Part shown: one piece after another, positions 11,691 to 24,413 of the stretch | Position numbering within the stretch: position 1 is the first letter of the stretch | Layout: each line of letters opens with the position of its first letter | From: Protea cynaroides | Lineage: Eukaryota > Streptophyta > Magnoliopsida > Proteales > Proteaceae | Reading direction: 5' to 3' | Length of the DNA: 64,000 nucleotides | Assembly: GCA_028583415.1 (NCBI GenBank) | Contig: CM053269.1 | Coordinates: forward strand, 77,305,567-77,369,566 | Notes under the pieces: model-generated | What the model was told of the DNA's origin: nothing | The model's input: only the letters and a program-made list of their open reading frames with translations | Databases searched by the model: none | Position numbers and translations under genes: made by a program

Positions 11691-13613
11691 CCTATCTTCT
11701 CTTTTCAAACTTTAGATCTATAACAAACAGCCCTGATTGTTCTCTGAATCCATTGTTTGTTCCATCAAATTCTCCCCAACCTCCCTCTTCATTTCTTATA
11801 TAGAGCCTTCCATCTGTTCTTTTAACTATATCACCCCCTAAACCACAATAAATACTACGTGTTTGGCTAGAATAGCAGCGATTGTGATGAAAATGCAGTT
11901 TCCCATATTCCCTTGACCCTCCTTTAGCCAAATCTCCAAGCCCAATTTTCCCCTCTTGCCGAGACTTGATTTTTACTAAATTTCATACTAGTCCCAAATT
12001 TCCCAACTTTTGTCTCAACTTCAGCCTAAATATCTAGGATATTCTTCTACCAACAGCAGAGGCCATGAGGACACATTTCATTGAAGTTATGTGGCGATGT
12101 GGCACCAATTCATAACATTCCTACTCTCGTCACAGCAAAGGAAGGCACTGATCTATCATATTTATTTTATTAAATTTTCCTTTGCATAATTAGCATGAAA
12201 TTGTGCACATATGATTCGTTTATTTGTTTATTTATGGCTTGTATTTGTCAGAATTTCCTGCATATATGTTGTCATATATGAGTTGGATACCCTAGCCATC
12301 CTACCTTTTTACGTAAGATGATTTTTTCCAGGTTTCCCAAACCTGTCCAGCACCAGGTACCCTTAGTGGTGATTCCAGGAGAAGCCTTAGTGGTTTTCTT
12401 TCAAATATGGTTCCGTCCTATACCTTTGATCCTGTCACAAGTTGATGTCATTGAATATCACCGGTTTGAATTAGCAGTGCAGTTTAAAGTTAAATAAATA
12501 ATAGAGAAATGTTACTTGAATGATTATTTTATTCATATGTACCAGTTTTACGCATTCTCAGCTGTCCAACATGAAATTTCCTTTGATAATGTAGATAAAT
12601 TATATGGAAATTTTGATGTATCTGGAGCAACAAGGCTAAATAAGTTGAAAATAAGAGGACTAAGGAGCTTGTTGCTAAGGTAACTGCTACCTATTGACAT
12701 AGAACTTAAATCATTAGAGCTTCTACTGTACGCACACACAATTCAACACATGGCATAGGTTGACAAGGCAAGTGAAGCTTGTTTGACAATGATTGATGTT
12801 TGATAGACTTGAGAAAGAAAGTTGAGCCAATAGGGGAATGTCTATCCTGTTATGGTAGAGAACCTTTAAGGTCCCTAGTCACTCACATGGTATGTGTTAG
12901 GCCGAGGAAGGCTTGCACTTCCCAATTCAAATACAAAACATATAGGTGTGCATAGTAGTGCCACTTCATTTTGTGCCCTTTTCTGTTAGAATATCTTTTT
13001 TTTTTTTTTTTTTTTTACAATAGTCAATGTTTTTTGGGGGAGACTGGAATTCTGTGCTTATTCTACTTGTTGGACCATCTGATGCATACTTGGTTTTTGG
13101 TTTCCTTTTTGGTTCCAGTTTGGTTGCAAGGGAAATTAAAAGGAAAGGGAAGTGAAATTGCTAAACTTAAAAGGAAACGTATAGGTATAACACAATATGT
13201 TTGTATAAACTATTTAAATTTCTAACCATAATTAGTAATGATACTTTATTAGATGTAAAATTTATTTTACTTTTTAAATGCAATGGATTTGGATGCAAAG
13301 TGAAGTGTAAGTAATACATAAATATGGAATGATTTGGAATTAGTTACATAGTCATTTGATAGCATGTCTTGTAATAAAATTTTCTTTCTAAGTGAAAAAA
13401 TTTCACTTCCCTTCTTTTGAATTTCCCTTGCACCTCTTCGAGCCTTTGTGTATCAAGCCAGGTCGGTGAAGGTAATTCCGATGGTAAGGCATGTGATGAC
13501 CTGGAAATTCTGTTGTTTTGCTTTTTAGAGGTATGAATGGGATGCTGTTGATAGATTTGTTGCTTTGACCTCAACAATGGAATTGATGGTTGGCGAGAGT
13601 ATTTCCCCCATAC
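11691..13613. other. Intergenic, no gene established
   Basis: AT-rich DNA with a poly-T run at about 12993-13016. One exon-like stretch (about 12331-12465) follows a good acceptor (tttttccag) and reads 44 codons without a stop (VSQTCPAPGTLSGDSRRS...), but I do not recognise the protein and see no clear donor. Nothing else can be supported. Confidence 0.5.
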
Positions 13614-13758
13614 GGCTCCGTTTGTTTTTCATGTAAAGGTGGGAGAAGTAAAATTTTCTTGTAAAAACAAGTAGAAGTAAAGCATTTTTTACGTCAGTAT
13701 GGTTTTTCGTGTAAAATATCATTTACGGGAAAAATTTTACAACAAAACAAACAGGGCC
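13614..13758. mobile_element. Small MITE-like element
   Basis: A 145-bp segment has imperfect terminal inverted repeats. The left end reads GGCTCCGTTTGTTTTTCATG and the right end, reverse-complemented, reads GGCCCTGTTTGTTTTGTTG. The interior is AT-rich and non-coding. A target-site duplication is not obvious, so the superfamily is left open. Confidence 0.6.
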
Positions 13759-16685
13759 TTTGGGATAAATGTTAATTGATAGGGTTGTTGAAGTAAATAA
13801 GTTAGTCCACTGAGTTGGACTTTAGGAAGTATCTAAACCATGGTTGTGGATGGAAACCAGCTTGTAGGTCTAGCATAGCTAAAGTTAATGCATATGTTAG
13901 GTCCTGCCGGTATTGGTCCTAACAGTTCAGGCTTGTAGCATTAATTTTGTGAGAGATGCTACATAGAGGAAGAGGTTTTTGTGTTTTTTTTTTTTTTCAT
14001 TTCACATTGGAATGTTGAATTAGGTCAAGAAAAATAGAAGTAGGGGTTGGATGAAAAAATTTAGAATGGTTGTACTTGGGATGTTATTGATGTCTGCTAA
14101 GAAGTACGGCTTAGTCTTCACTGCAAAGAAAAACAAGTCCGAGGTCCTTGTCAACGAACCTTTGAAAATTTTTAAGGTAGCAAATTTGGCTGATACAATT
14201 AGTAAAGATTTTTTTAAGGAGTACGGAGATATCGAAGCAAGGAAATTCATAAAAATATTTCCTTCCCATTTCATTTGAAATTCTAATTCTAGATAATTCT
14301 AATTCTATTCTTATCTAATAATAAGAAATTAAATCTTGTTTTCTTGATACCAAGATATAATGATATCTCATTTGTTAAGCTGCTTCCAAATTCTAAGGGA
14401 GAGGATGGGATCCCCATGTGACCCTCAAGGTCTGTAATGTAACTGTAAAACGAGTGCATGTTTTATGAATGGGAAGCGGATTGGATGTGAACTCTTTTGT
14501 AATGGTCAAAGGAAGTCCATAAATTAGCTGGTTGGGGCTCACCTCTAAGCTAGCATTTATGCCTGTATTGCGAGGTCCTTGGAAGTTTTAGATGCAAACT
14601 TGTAGGCACCATTCGGGGGTGCTTAGGAGTCTCAACTTTTGTATCCCTAAGGTTAGTGAAAGTCAAGGAGATTTCATGGTGTCTTGGCAGTCATTTCCTT
14701 TTGGTAGAATGAGAAAGCTAATGTTGAGGTTTGTGTTTCTGGTGGCTATTTAGATGTTAGAGAAAGGAAAGAAATCAGAAGATGTGAGATGGGCTTCATC
14801 CTTTGATGCTGTCTGTGGTATATCTATTGATTAATTGTCAAGGCATCGAGACTTGGTAGCTTCCTATGCCCTAGAGGATCAGATTTAGCATATTTTGACC
14901 TCTTCCTCAGAAGTCGTACATTAAGCAATACGGATAGAATCTCTTGTACTCCTGGTCCTGCGAGGCATTGGCGGGGTTTTACGGAACTATAATGGTGAGA
15001 TTCTTTTGGTGTTTTTAGGTCCCATTGGTATTGCTGACTCGGTCTTTGTGGAACTCAAGCAGCTATCAAAGGTTGAAAATTTCTTTGGCAAATGGTAGTA
15101 GGCGAAGGGGTGTGTGGGTGTATGTGGAAGGGGACTTTGAATTGGTGATTTGTTAGCTTTAATATTTATCCAGGGTGGGAGAGCCTTGGACATATCTTTC
15201 CCTCGTTAGGAAAGCAAGGTTTTCGTCTATACTAGGGAGTTTATCTTTCCATTGTTGGGATAGCAAAGAGTTCTGTCTTCCCAAGGAGGGAGTTTACCTT
15301 CTCTTGGAGGAAGAAGGTTGACAAGCGAAGATCAGATGAACATTTTATGGTTACCTTTTTTTTTTTTTTTTTTTTTTTTAATATTGTACTTCCGGACCAA
15401 TAAGCACATCCTAAAGAGACGAAGGACTATTATGCCCCCTTCCCCCCTCCCCAAAAAAAAAAAAAAAAAAAAAAAAGGCCCCGGGAGGCTATATTCTCAA
15501 TCGGTGAGCCTCGCTAACAAAGCTGGGGAGAGACTTCTTCTTCTTCTAAGTGAAGAAGCCCACCTCCACATGATAAGCCTCTTAAAAGTACACTTCTTGA
15601 TTGACTAGCTTGAACTTCTCTTCTTGTGAAATCCGTAAAGGTTAGTCAAACTAAGGTTTAAATACATTTGTTGCTGGTTACGGATAGGCTCTACGGTACA
15701 AGACCCTAGCTTTCAAGGAAAATTTTTAGATTTGTAATAGGAAGTTTGTTGTTTGGCTAATGCATTATAATTCATTTGCTTTATATTAGTTCCGTTGTTA
15801 GTCTCCCAATATCTATGCAATGCATTTTGAGTTGAAGGGGAAAATGGATCTTTTTTTCTTGATTGAAAATTACGGTGGTAGTTTCAATCAAGTAAAGGAT
15901 AAAAAAGACTAAAATATGAATCGATGAAGTAATTCTTGTGATCTGGTGATTTCATCATACGAGAAGCTTGTGTTAAATAGCCTACGGGTAGTATACAATC
16001 AATGTCGGGTAGTACATAGTAGATAAGGCCCGGTGGTTCTGGGTTTCAATCAAGCGTCGAAATCTCGACTTTTCTTGGTTTCGGGCATGGCGAAGCAAGA
16101 GCCAGATCAAAAGCCGGGTTTTCGGCATTGGAGTTCTAACCCGGGAGGCTCAAAACGAGATCGGGCATGTCTCGGTTTCGGGCTTGCCCTAAACCTGCCT
16201 CAAAATCAAGATTTATTTCCTTGGATAAGATGGTGGTGTTTAGTAACTCCTTTGCAATCAATATTTGCAAGAAGCTGGAGCAAAACAAGCAATGCCAGTT
16301 TTAAATGAGGAAACTTATGGAGTTAATATAAATGGAAACATCCTTGAACAATTTTTTTTGGGGAGACGATATCCCTATCACGTAAGAATGTCACAAGGTG
16401 AAATGAAATCACAATACAATTTTATTTTTATCAAACCTAGTTATGGAAGGTGTTTTGCTAACTGCTGCACAATGGTTTATTGTCTGAAACATCTCTAAGC
16501 TGTTCTTTTACCTTGTGATTGGTGCTGAAGTAGTATTCCTTACATGAAGTTTTGATAGAAGATCCAGAATCCCATGGATTCATGAAGCTGGATGCATATA
16601 TAATTAGTTTAGCTTAACTTGTCAGTCTAAAAGTAACCATATACTTCTTTTTTGTCCTTGTCATTAGAATGTCTATGATTATAAT
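13759..16685. other. Intergenic, no gene established
   Basis: No convincing gene. A 75-codon frame at 14051-14278 (plus) has ordinary-looking composition but no recognisable motif or splice context. Poly-T (about 15357-15379) and poly-A (about 15454-15476) runs face each other 75 bases apart and look like retroposed tails. At about 16265-16498 a frame reading EAGAKQAMPVLNEETYGVN... looks protein-like but is unidentified. Confidence 0.5.
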
Positions 16686-17081
16686 TGTAACAATATAGAA
16701 AAGAAAGAAAGGGAAGATGGAGAGAATGGTGAATGGAGAAGAGGGAGAGAGAATCAATGTATTTCTCCTCTGGACTTCTCCTATGTCCTTGTATTTATAG
16801 AGAAAATAGGTAAAAATTAAGATACAACTCAATCTCTAAGTCTTAGAGATGTATTAAAATACAAAAACTAATAAAGAAAAGAAATAAACTAACTTAGGAA
16901 AGAGATAAACTAACTTAGGAAAGAAAAGATAGCCTAGTCAACAAGACTAAGACTTATTCAAATTACCAAGTAGACAACTAGACTATTTAGGAAAGCAAGA
17001 AAGTAATATAGTTGGACATATAGTATCAAACCAGAACCGTAATTACTAGTTTTTGTTCGATACCATAATAGTATTGTAACA
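16686..17081 (-). repeat. 3' LTR of the TRIM-like element
   Basis: 396 bp. It pairs with 18087-18466 and contains shared segments such as caatctctaagtcttagaga and acatatagtatcaaacca. A polypurine tract adjoins its right edge. Confidence 0.85.
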
Positions 17082-17277
17082 CCCTCCTTCAAACTGGAGC
17101 ACTCGAGAATGTGAGAGCTTCAGCTTGGAACAATGTAGCAGCAGAAGCAGCGACAGTAATAGTAGCAGTAATAACTATAGTTGTGGCTGCAGTAGTAGTA
17201 GTAGTAGCAATAGAGGTCGCATCACATGTAACTAGTAATAAGGGTCACGTGTAACTGTAGTAGACTCCAACACAAGC

Positions 17278-17412
17278 AAGGTAGTAGTAGGTTCCAACAT
17301 GAGCAAGGTACTAGTAAGCTCCAACATGAGCAAGGTAGTAGTAGGTTCCAACATGAGCAAGGTAATAGTAAGCTCCAGTATGATCAAGGTAGTAGTAAGC
17401 TCCAACATGAAC
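17278..17412. repeat. Minisatellite inside the TRIM
   Basis: About five units of roughly 30 bp built around ctccaacatgagcaaggtag, alternating gtaggttcc and gtaagctcc. It gives rise to a spurious repetitive minus-strand frame (LMLEPTTTL repeats). Confidence 0.85.
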
Positions 17413-18086
17413 AAAGATAGAGAAAAGTCTCTTCCATGAGTAGACATGAACCAACAAATAATAATAAAGGTTGCATGTAACAAAATAGAAAAATAAGAGA
17501 AGATGGAGATAATCGATGTAGTAGATCAAATATATGGCAGGATAGAACAAATGTATCAGTGGCAGTTCATCAAGGCAGTAACAGATCATATAAACGGCAA
17601 TAGATCAGATCTATGCAGATTAGAACAGATTTGAGAAAGCGGATCTCAGCAAGAGTATAGTATCATGGCAGATTTTTTTTTCGGGGGTGGGAGTAAGATA
17701 TCGATGGCGAATTGTTAGAAGTCAAAACAGATTTAACCCAACCGCAAAGCGGTTGAGCATAAAAAAAGCCTTGCAGCAGCAGAAGATAACAATGAAACAG
17801 TAGTGATTGATTGCAGATCAATGAACAGGAGCCAATTAGTAGTAAGTACTTGAATCAGATCTGATCTAGTAGCAGTGTAATGCTCGCAGCAGTTTCTGAT
17901 CAGATCCGTAGTAAAAGGCAACTTCCGATAAATGGCAATAGTTGAAAGTAGCAAATAACAATAGAACAACAAATCCTGAGAAAATAACGGTAGAACAACA
18001 ATATGAAAGACAGGCAGCAATGGTGGCTGCACATCATGATGGAGAACTTTAGAGCGACTCTCAAAACGGCACTCCGCTCGATACCA

Positions 18087-18466
18087 TGTAACAAAAAAAA
18101 AGAAAGAAAGGAAAATGGAGAGAATGGAGAATAGAGAAGAAGGGAGAGAATCAATGTATTTCTCCTCCCTTATGTCCTTGTATTTATAGAGAAAATAGGT
18201 AAGAAGATACAACTCAATCTCTAAGTCTTAGAGATGTACTAAAATGCAAAAACTAATAAAGGAAAGAAATAAATTAACTTAGGAAAGAGATAAACTAACT
18301 TAAGAAAGAAAAGATAGTTTAATCAACAAGACTAAGACTTATTCCAATTACTAACTAGACAAAAAGACTATTTAGGAAAGCAAGAAAGTAATATACTTGG
18401 ACATATAGTATCAAACCAAAACCATAACTATTAGTTCTGGTTTGATAACATAACAGTATCGTAACA
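18087..18466 (-). repeat. 5' LTR of the TRIM-like element
   Basis: 380 bp. On its left (minus-strand downstream) lies the primer site tggtatcgagcg. It differs from the other LTR by scattered substitutions and small deletions, so the insertion is not recent. Confidence 0.85.
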
Positions 18467-19699
18467 ATAAGTATAACTAGCACTAAAGTAAACAATACAT
18501 CATAATATTTATATTACAATGATATTACTATACTATTATATTGAATCTTTAGTTATTGGAGATTCTTTTACGCTTTTGAGAGGCTTTCCCATAATGCCAG
18601 ATTTTTTTTTCGGGGGGGGAATCTCCCATGTTTCACCAATGAGGGTGCAGGAAAGTATCCGCATTGGGGGCCCATATGGTTAGGGAGGAAAGTGTTAGAA
18701 AAGAGACAAAAAATGTCAGTTTGTGTGAGGGCGAATGGATTCCCATAGTGACAGTGTGGGGATCTTTTTCCCCATACTTAAGATTTCTTACGCATTTGTT
18801 TCTATATTTTATTAGCTAGATTGTGTAATATACTTTTTTTTTCCTACATATTTGTGCACAGTCATGCTTTCCTCTTTTTTTTTTTTTTTTTTTTTTTGTT
18901 GCAGTTGATTCTCAACACGGTTCTCATGCTTGGACCAAAGACCCACTATCATTGGCAGGCCTACATTACTAGAGGCAGCTGCTCATGCAGTTGTTGAAGA
19001 GCACGTGAGGAGAACCTTAAATTTGTTGCCTCTTCGTATATGTTGCTTACATTAATTATGCTTCATAATTTTCGTAAAGATAGGTTCTACTTTTAATTTA
19101 TCAAAAGTTAATCAAGCTTCATAAACATGTGAATGTGCTACAAAATGCAAAGTTAATTAATATTAAATGCACCCATTAGGAAGAGAGTCGCCTTTAGACA
19201 ATGAAGTATAAGTTCCACGAGTTAGGGAAGACAGCAGCTTGTTGATTTGGTGAAATCTTGGGGGAAGATAACGTAGCTACGGATCTAAACCCGGCGATGC
19301 AAACCACAATGATCCACTAGCATATTACATCCCACACCTCACCCCGCCCAAGAAAGAAAGAAAGAGACACGGAGGGGGGGGGAGGGAAAATTTGATTTGC
19401 AAGCCAATTAACCAGAGAATTAATTAAATTAGTGTCATCTGCATCTCAAAGTGTATGATTGAATATGATCAAGCTGTGGCAATCTAGGTTGCAAAAGTGA
19501 TTTACTGTATTGCTGACCTTCCTAATCAGGTTCACTTAAAGTGCCATCAGTTTCTCTACTAATTATCCAGATGCACCTCTTTAACTAGACAGTTCTTGTG
19601 ACTAGGCTCAATAGTGTCTATGCTTTAGTAGTCCTTGTAAGAAAGTTTAATTTGATATGTTCTTTTGACCTGGCATTGATGGCAAATAGGGTTTCAACA
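18467..19699. other. Intergenic, no gene established
   Basis: Contains a poly-T run (about 18877-18897) followed by an acceptor-like tgttgcag at 18898-18905. An exon-like frame after it reads RPTIIGRPTLLEAAAHAVVE at about 18936-18995. It is unidentified and an upstream stop makes an intact exon unlikely. A G-run at 19370-19382 is also present. Nothing further. Confidence 0.5.
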
Positions 19700-20530
19700 C
19701 ATTCAAATTAATTACCCATCTTAGTTGCGGGATCTTTCAATCAGCCCAACCCAAGTTTAACACTTTAATAAGTAAAAATGATTGAATTTGACAAATAATC
19801 CCACAACTTCAAATCCGTCTGTAAAAATGCTTCAAAAATTGGGAGCCTTCATCCTTAGGATATGAAGAACAATATCCTAAAAGATGAGCTTGATCCAACG
19901 GGTGGGATCGAAATCAATCTTGCTCGTAGGTCTTAAACAGGTATTTTAGGAAACTAGAATTATAAAATTATGGGAAAACTCACTTATCTTGAGATTCAGC
20001 CGTTGGAAGGTCTTCAAACTTGAAGAGAAAGTACTTTAGGATGTTCTTGATAACATACCCAAATTTGAAGGTGATCCAACTATGGATGAAGAAGCTATGA
20101 ATTTTCGAAAAACAACTATTATCTGAAAACGAGAATGAACAAAATAAGAGTTTTGGTTAAGGCTCACAACCAATGAGACTCAACCAGAATTTAATAATAA
20201 ACTCTGGTCAACTCTCTCTCTACTGCCACCAGCCCTTCTTCCTTTTATTTATAGTTTGAAAAATTACATCAATTTGAAAAGACAATTAACTGAAAAATAA
20301 GAAACTAAAACTCCTTTTATAAAGTAGGAAGTTTTTAACAAAATAATAGAAAAATTCCTAAAATAATAGGAAACTAGATTTAAGGAAAAACTTAGTCTCC
20401 AAGTAATTGAGACTTCCTAAACTAATTAACCTACATTTTAGGGAACTAAATAACATAAACAATCAAAAGAGTCCTAAATCTATTAAATACTAATAATATG
20501 GAAACTAAATAAACATCCTATCTATTAGTG
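19700..20530 (-). repeat. LTR-like remnant (minus)
   Basis: Read on the minus strand there is a TATA box ctataaataaaagg (about 20255-20242), then a purine-rich leader gcagtagagagagagttg and ttctggttgagtctc, upstream of which lie repeated aggaaact/taggaa motifs. This resembles an LTR promoter and leader. No terminal repeats or partner LTR were found, so the assignment is tentative. Confidence 0.4.
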
Positions 20531-20813
20531 CTAGCGGTAAAAAAGGATCTCTAAGAGAGATCTCGGCTACTGCATGTTGCTGGAATGGGCTGGGTTAGGT
20601 TTCCTTTGACTTGGCCAGGCCCAAGTTGATTGCTGCGACCCCCTTTTCTGGAGCCACTCTTGACCTGCAGCCGCCCCCCCTTTTTTTCCTTTTTTTTTTT
20701 TGGGGGGGAGGGTTGTGGGTATGTTGGAATTAACTCATACAATACTATGTTTCTGACAATCATATCCAGTGCTGACTTTCATGATGCTCATAATGCGACT
20801 ACCTGGTTTTTTC

Positions 20814-20822
<9 letters not shown>

Positions 20823-20860
<38 letters not shown>

Positions 20861-20868
20861 TGTGTGTG
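20823..20868. repeat. (GT)n microsatellite
   Basis: About 23 GT units with one TATG interruption. A 27-bp poly-T/G run lies at 20681-20707. Confidence 0.95.
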
Positions 20869-21222
20869 AAGTAATACAATACTATGTTGAATCATCCCCT
20901 GTGCTGTTTAGCGCATGGTCTTGCATTAACCATTGTTGTCATTGTTTTGAAGTCCCATTTCGATTTTTAAAACATCTTTCTTTCAGACATTGGATGCCAA
21001 GGTAATTATATTTAAGAAAAAGAAAAGGAAGAATTATCGTAGGGCCAAGGGGCACTGTCATGTAAATCAAAGATGAACCCATTAGCTAGTCAGAGTTATC
21101 TTTCTATTGGTTGGTTTTTTTTGTCACCATGTTGCTTATGAATTTCTTTTCAAGAATTGACAAGGCTGAGAATTACTAACATCGAGGGAATTGAGAAGCC
21201 AGAAAAGGAAGTGGTTTATGTA

Positions 21223-23026
21223 TGTTGGAACCTTGATCAAGTTGGTTGTCATTGTTGGCAACTCTGAGCTGACAAGGTGATATGGAGGGGGAGAGAGTGT
21301 CCGAAGTCCCACCGCGGGGCATGATGACCTGGGATAGTGCTCTAGCTGCAGTTGATGTGAGAGAACAAATGAAGAAAGCCGATGAGAAAGTCCAAATAGG
21401 AAAGAAAGAGAAAGAAGAGAGAGAAAGAGGAGAGAGTGGGTGGGGACCGGGTGGGTCCCACCTGCGGGTGGCCCGGGGCCAGCATGGCGGCCAGCCCGGC
21501 CCCGATGGGGCCGATGCCCGCGGCACCGGCCAGCGGGCCATGCCGGCATGCACGGCAGCGGGGCATGCACATAGGCCACGCCGGCGGGGCATGCGCGCGA
21601 AGCCATGGACGGCCACGGCAAGCGGCGACAGCCGAGCGGCGGCATGCCGCGCGCAGCGGCATGCGATAGCGCAGCGGAAGATGCCACGCCGCGGCAGCCA
21701 TGAGCGTCGTGCCATGCCGCAAGGCTTGCTTTCGGGTGTAAGGAAGTTTAAATGGTGGTTTGCGCCGCACGGGAGTGGATCCCTGATTCGGTGGAGCGTG
21801 CACATGTTGCGCATGCGCCGAAGATGCGCATCTGAAGGCTAGTATGGACTCCGATTGCGCCTGACGCGATGAAGCCGATCGGAGGGTCCAGAAAGAATCC
21901 CGCTGTTTGCACTTTGATCCAGCGGCCTGAAGGAGATGATACCCTCTCGGCCAATCCGAGATCGACAACGCTGTACGGTGGGTCAGAGTAGGGCGCGCTA
22001 CGGTGCTTCGCACCGCATGGAATCAGCCCAAAAGATTTCATTTGGAATAATTTGATCGGCCCAACTTCAAATGGTCATATCTTGGCCGTCCGAGCTCCGA
22101 TTGAGGTGATTCAAAAGCTCACGATTTTCTCTCTCCGAGTAGAACCAGTTAGAATGAAGAAACCTGATTATTGAAGAGCTCAGCTGCGGTTTTGGGGAAA
22201 AATATGATTTGGGGCTTTCTTTGAAGAAGAAATCATTCTCCACCTTCTTCCATCTGATACACGTGAGTATTTGAGCAATTTGGAGTGAAGTGTGAGTGTG
22301 AATGATAGCTTGATGTGAATGATGGTGTGCGAGATGCATTGGAAGAATGCCGGAGTTCCATTCTACTGACGAAGCGTATCTATCACTACTAGAGAGCTTG
22401 GAACATCTATTTTGTGAGTACCAACCTTACTGTGTTCACGCTGGGAAGGTAATCACGCACGCAAACCTTGCATTGTGAGATTCATTATGTTGGGAAGGGT
22501 TTGTATACATTACATATCAATTTCATTGTAACCTGTCAAGTTGGGGCTTGACAGGATTGAGGGTAGTTGCCCAGAATTCCAAGTTGCAGCTTGGATTACA
22601 TTGGTGGTAGCACCAAGTTGTTGTAGCAGCAGAAAAACTATTGAAGTAGCGTATTGGGTATAATACGAAACCCTAGTTAGGGTATTGCCCCGTAGAGTAG
22701 CCATCACAGTGTGTGATAGGTGAACCACGTTATATGGTGTGCCTTGTAGATGTGAATATTTTGTTGTATATGTGAAGTGCGTGGGTTGCAGGTCTGGATG
22801 TACACACTAGGTAGGCCAAACCTCTGGTATGGATACCTGTAGGTGTGTGGCATGGTGTATTACACGAAATGTGTAAATGAACAGATGTGTGAACTAGTCA
22901 GCTCAAGGCAGCACAGCTAAGACAGACAGCTCAAGGCAACAATGTTCAATCAGTAGGGACATACCTCACATAGTTGGGAAGAATTTTAATAGGTATTGAT
23001 TCACCCCCCTCAACCTGGGAATTACA
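21223..23026 (+). mobile_element. Solo LTR with a GC-rich island
   Basis: A 1.8-kb insertion starting TGTTGGAACC and ending ggaattaca. It is flanked by atgta (21218-21222) and ctgta (23027-23031), four of five bases alike. The paralogous flank at 27592-27645 lacks it, which supports the boundaries. Its start (gttgtcattgttggcaac) and end (tattgattcacccccctc) match the LTR at 34456-36681, which lies on the other strand. An anomalous GC-rich block occupies 21436-21720. Overlapping open frames of about 200 codons on both strands there are by-products of the GC content. Confidence 0.75.
21436..21720. other. GC-rich block in the solo LTR
   Basis: A 285-bp stretch visibly far richer in G and C than anything around it, made of ggcatgc, ccggcc and gcgg words with many CpG sites. 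It lies within the U3/R part of the LTR. The sister LTR at 34456-36681 has no comparable block. Its function is unknown. Confidence 0.8.
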
Positions 23027-24355
23027 CTGTATAAGTGGACATCTTCATCTCTGATTAGCAAGACTCCATGTGTTTTTCTTTCTTATTCTGGAGTTCTGTA
23101 TTAGTGAGCAGCAGCACCCTCTGCCATCCTAAAGTTGCATAAAAAATTGGAGAAAAGGGCATGCAAAAGACCTATCATGAAACAGGGTACATCTTAGGAA
23201 GATTGTTGCTGTAGGAAGCAAAAGCCGTCCATAGGTCTGGACAATTATAAACCATGTGCAAGATTGTTGAGTAGGGTGAGAAAGGGAATTTTTTAAGTGA
23301 AAGATCATCTCATGATGAAACACTACTTTTTGTTGTAATTATTTCCTGGGTAGTTTTTCTAGCCCCACTGGCTCTGTTGGGTCCCTCTTGTTGTTTCACA
23401 GTTTTCTTATTCTTCCTGCTGAATTCTAACAGATTGTCTTGTTCAAGAATTACAATTCTGATTACATTACAATTCTGATTATGTTAATTTGGCCGTTGTG
23501 TGTTAGAGAAAGGCTACCCCTTTTACACAGGAGTTACTGAGAGTACTGCAATGTATATCTTGTATTTTATTTCTAGGCGGTTGCCTTTGATTCTTTTCGT
23601 CTAACTGGAAAGATGGTTACACAAATGGTCTACCATCCTATGATCAGGAATCTGGATTTGCCACCCTTTTCTTGTAACGGTTTTAACGGATTTTGTTTAA
23701 AAATAAAAAAAATTATTTTAAGATGTTCTTTTTGCGAAAGGTTCCACTTCTATCCTACAGCTACTACTGATGGTGAACTTCATGCCAAATTGCTTTTGTG
23801 GGTTTAGGACCTGTATTTGTTAAACTTCATTCCAAATTGCTTTTGTGGGTTTAGAAACCTGTCTTTGCTGGACATTTTTATTTAGAGGGATTTTCTTATA
23901 TGATAATATATTATTGTCACAGGGTCTGTGTATTTTTTTCCCAATTTCACCGGACTATTCATTTGTCACGTGGATACATGATGTGTTCATTCCGATAGTT
24001 GGAGAAGATATTGAGTAGATTAGTCATATATCAAATTTGTAATTCAATTAAGGGGAGAAGTTCTTTGGTCCGGTGACTAGAGAAATCCAAGGGGTAGGGA
24101 TGGAACTTTAAATAAAGAGGGCATAGTGAGGTTTTGTGCTTTTTTGAGGGTTGGTTATTTCAAAAATCGGACCAGTCTATTAGTTTATGTGCATAGTGCA
24201 GCCCACCTAACCTAAACCTCTTAATGGATATGTTTCGGTCAAGACATATAAACCCAGACACCAATTAGGCCTAGACTGAAACCAACCCATACCAACTTGT
24301 TGACACCCTTACATTAAAGTGTTATATAATTCACAATTTTTTATTTTTTATTTTT

Positions 24356-24413
<58 letters not shown>

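Larger units (their letters stand above)
16686..18466 (-). mobile_element. TRIM-like non-autonomous LTR retrotransposon
   Basis: A complete 1.78-kb element. The LTRs are 16686-17081 and 18087-18466; they are clearly alike, begin tgtaacaa and end gtaaca on the plus strand. On the minus strand the 5' LTR (18466-18087) is followed directly by tggtatcgagcg (18086-18075), a copia-type initiator-tRNA primer site. The purine tract tttgaaggaggg (17093-17082) abuts the 3' LTR. Each LTR holds a ctataaataca TATA box on the minus strand. The target duplication is ataat/ataag (one mismatch). The 1.0-kb interior has no gag or pol and carries a minisatellite, so it must be mobilised in trans. Confidence 0.85.

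Noticed and set aside
11692..11931. 79-codon minus-strand frame as a gene
   Set aside because: No domain, no homologue recognised, and it overlaps the end of an LTR-like remnant.
14051..14278. 75-codon plus-strand frame as a small gene
   Set aside because: No recognisable motif, promoter or splice context; a frame of similar length is open on the other strand.
21136..22013. Overlapping 180-220 codon frames on both strands
   Set aside because: They arise from the GC-rich, stop-poor block in a solo LTR; composition is Ala/Arg/Pro-biased with no recognisable domain.
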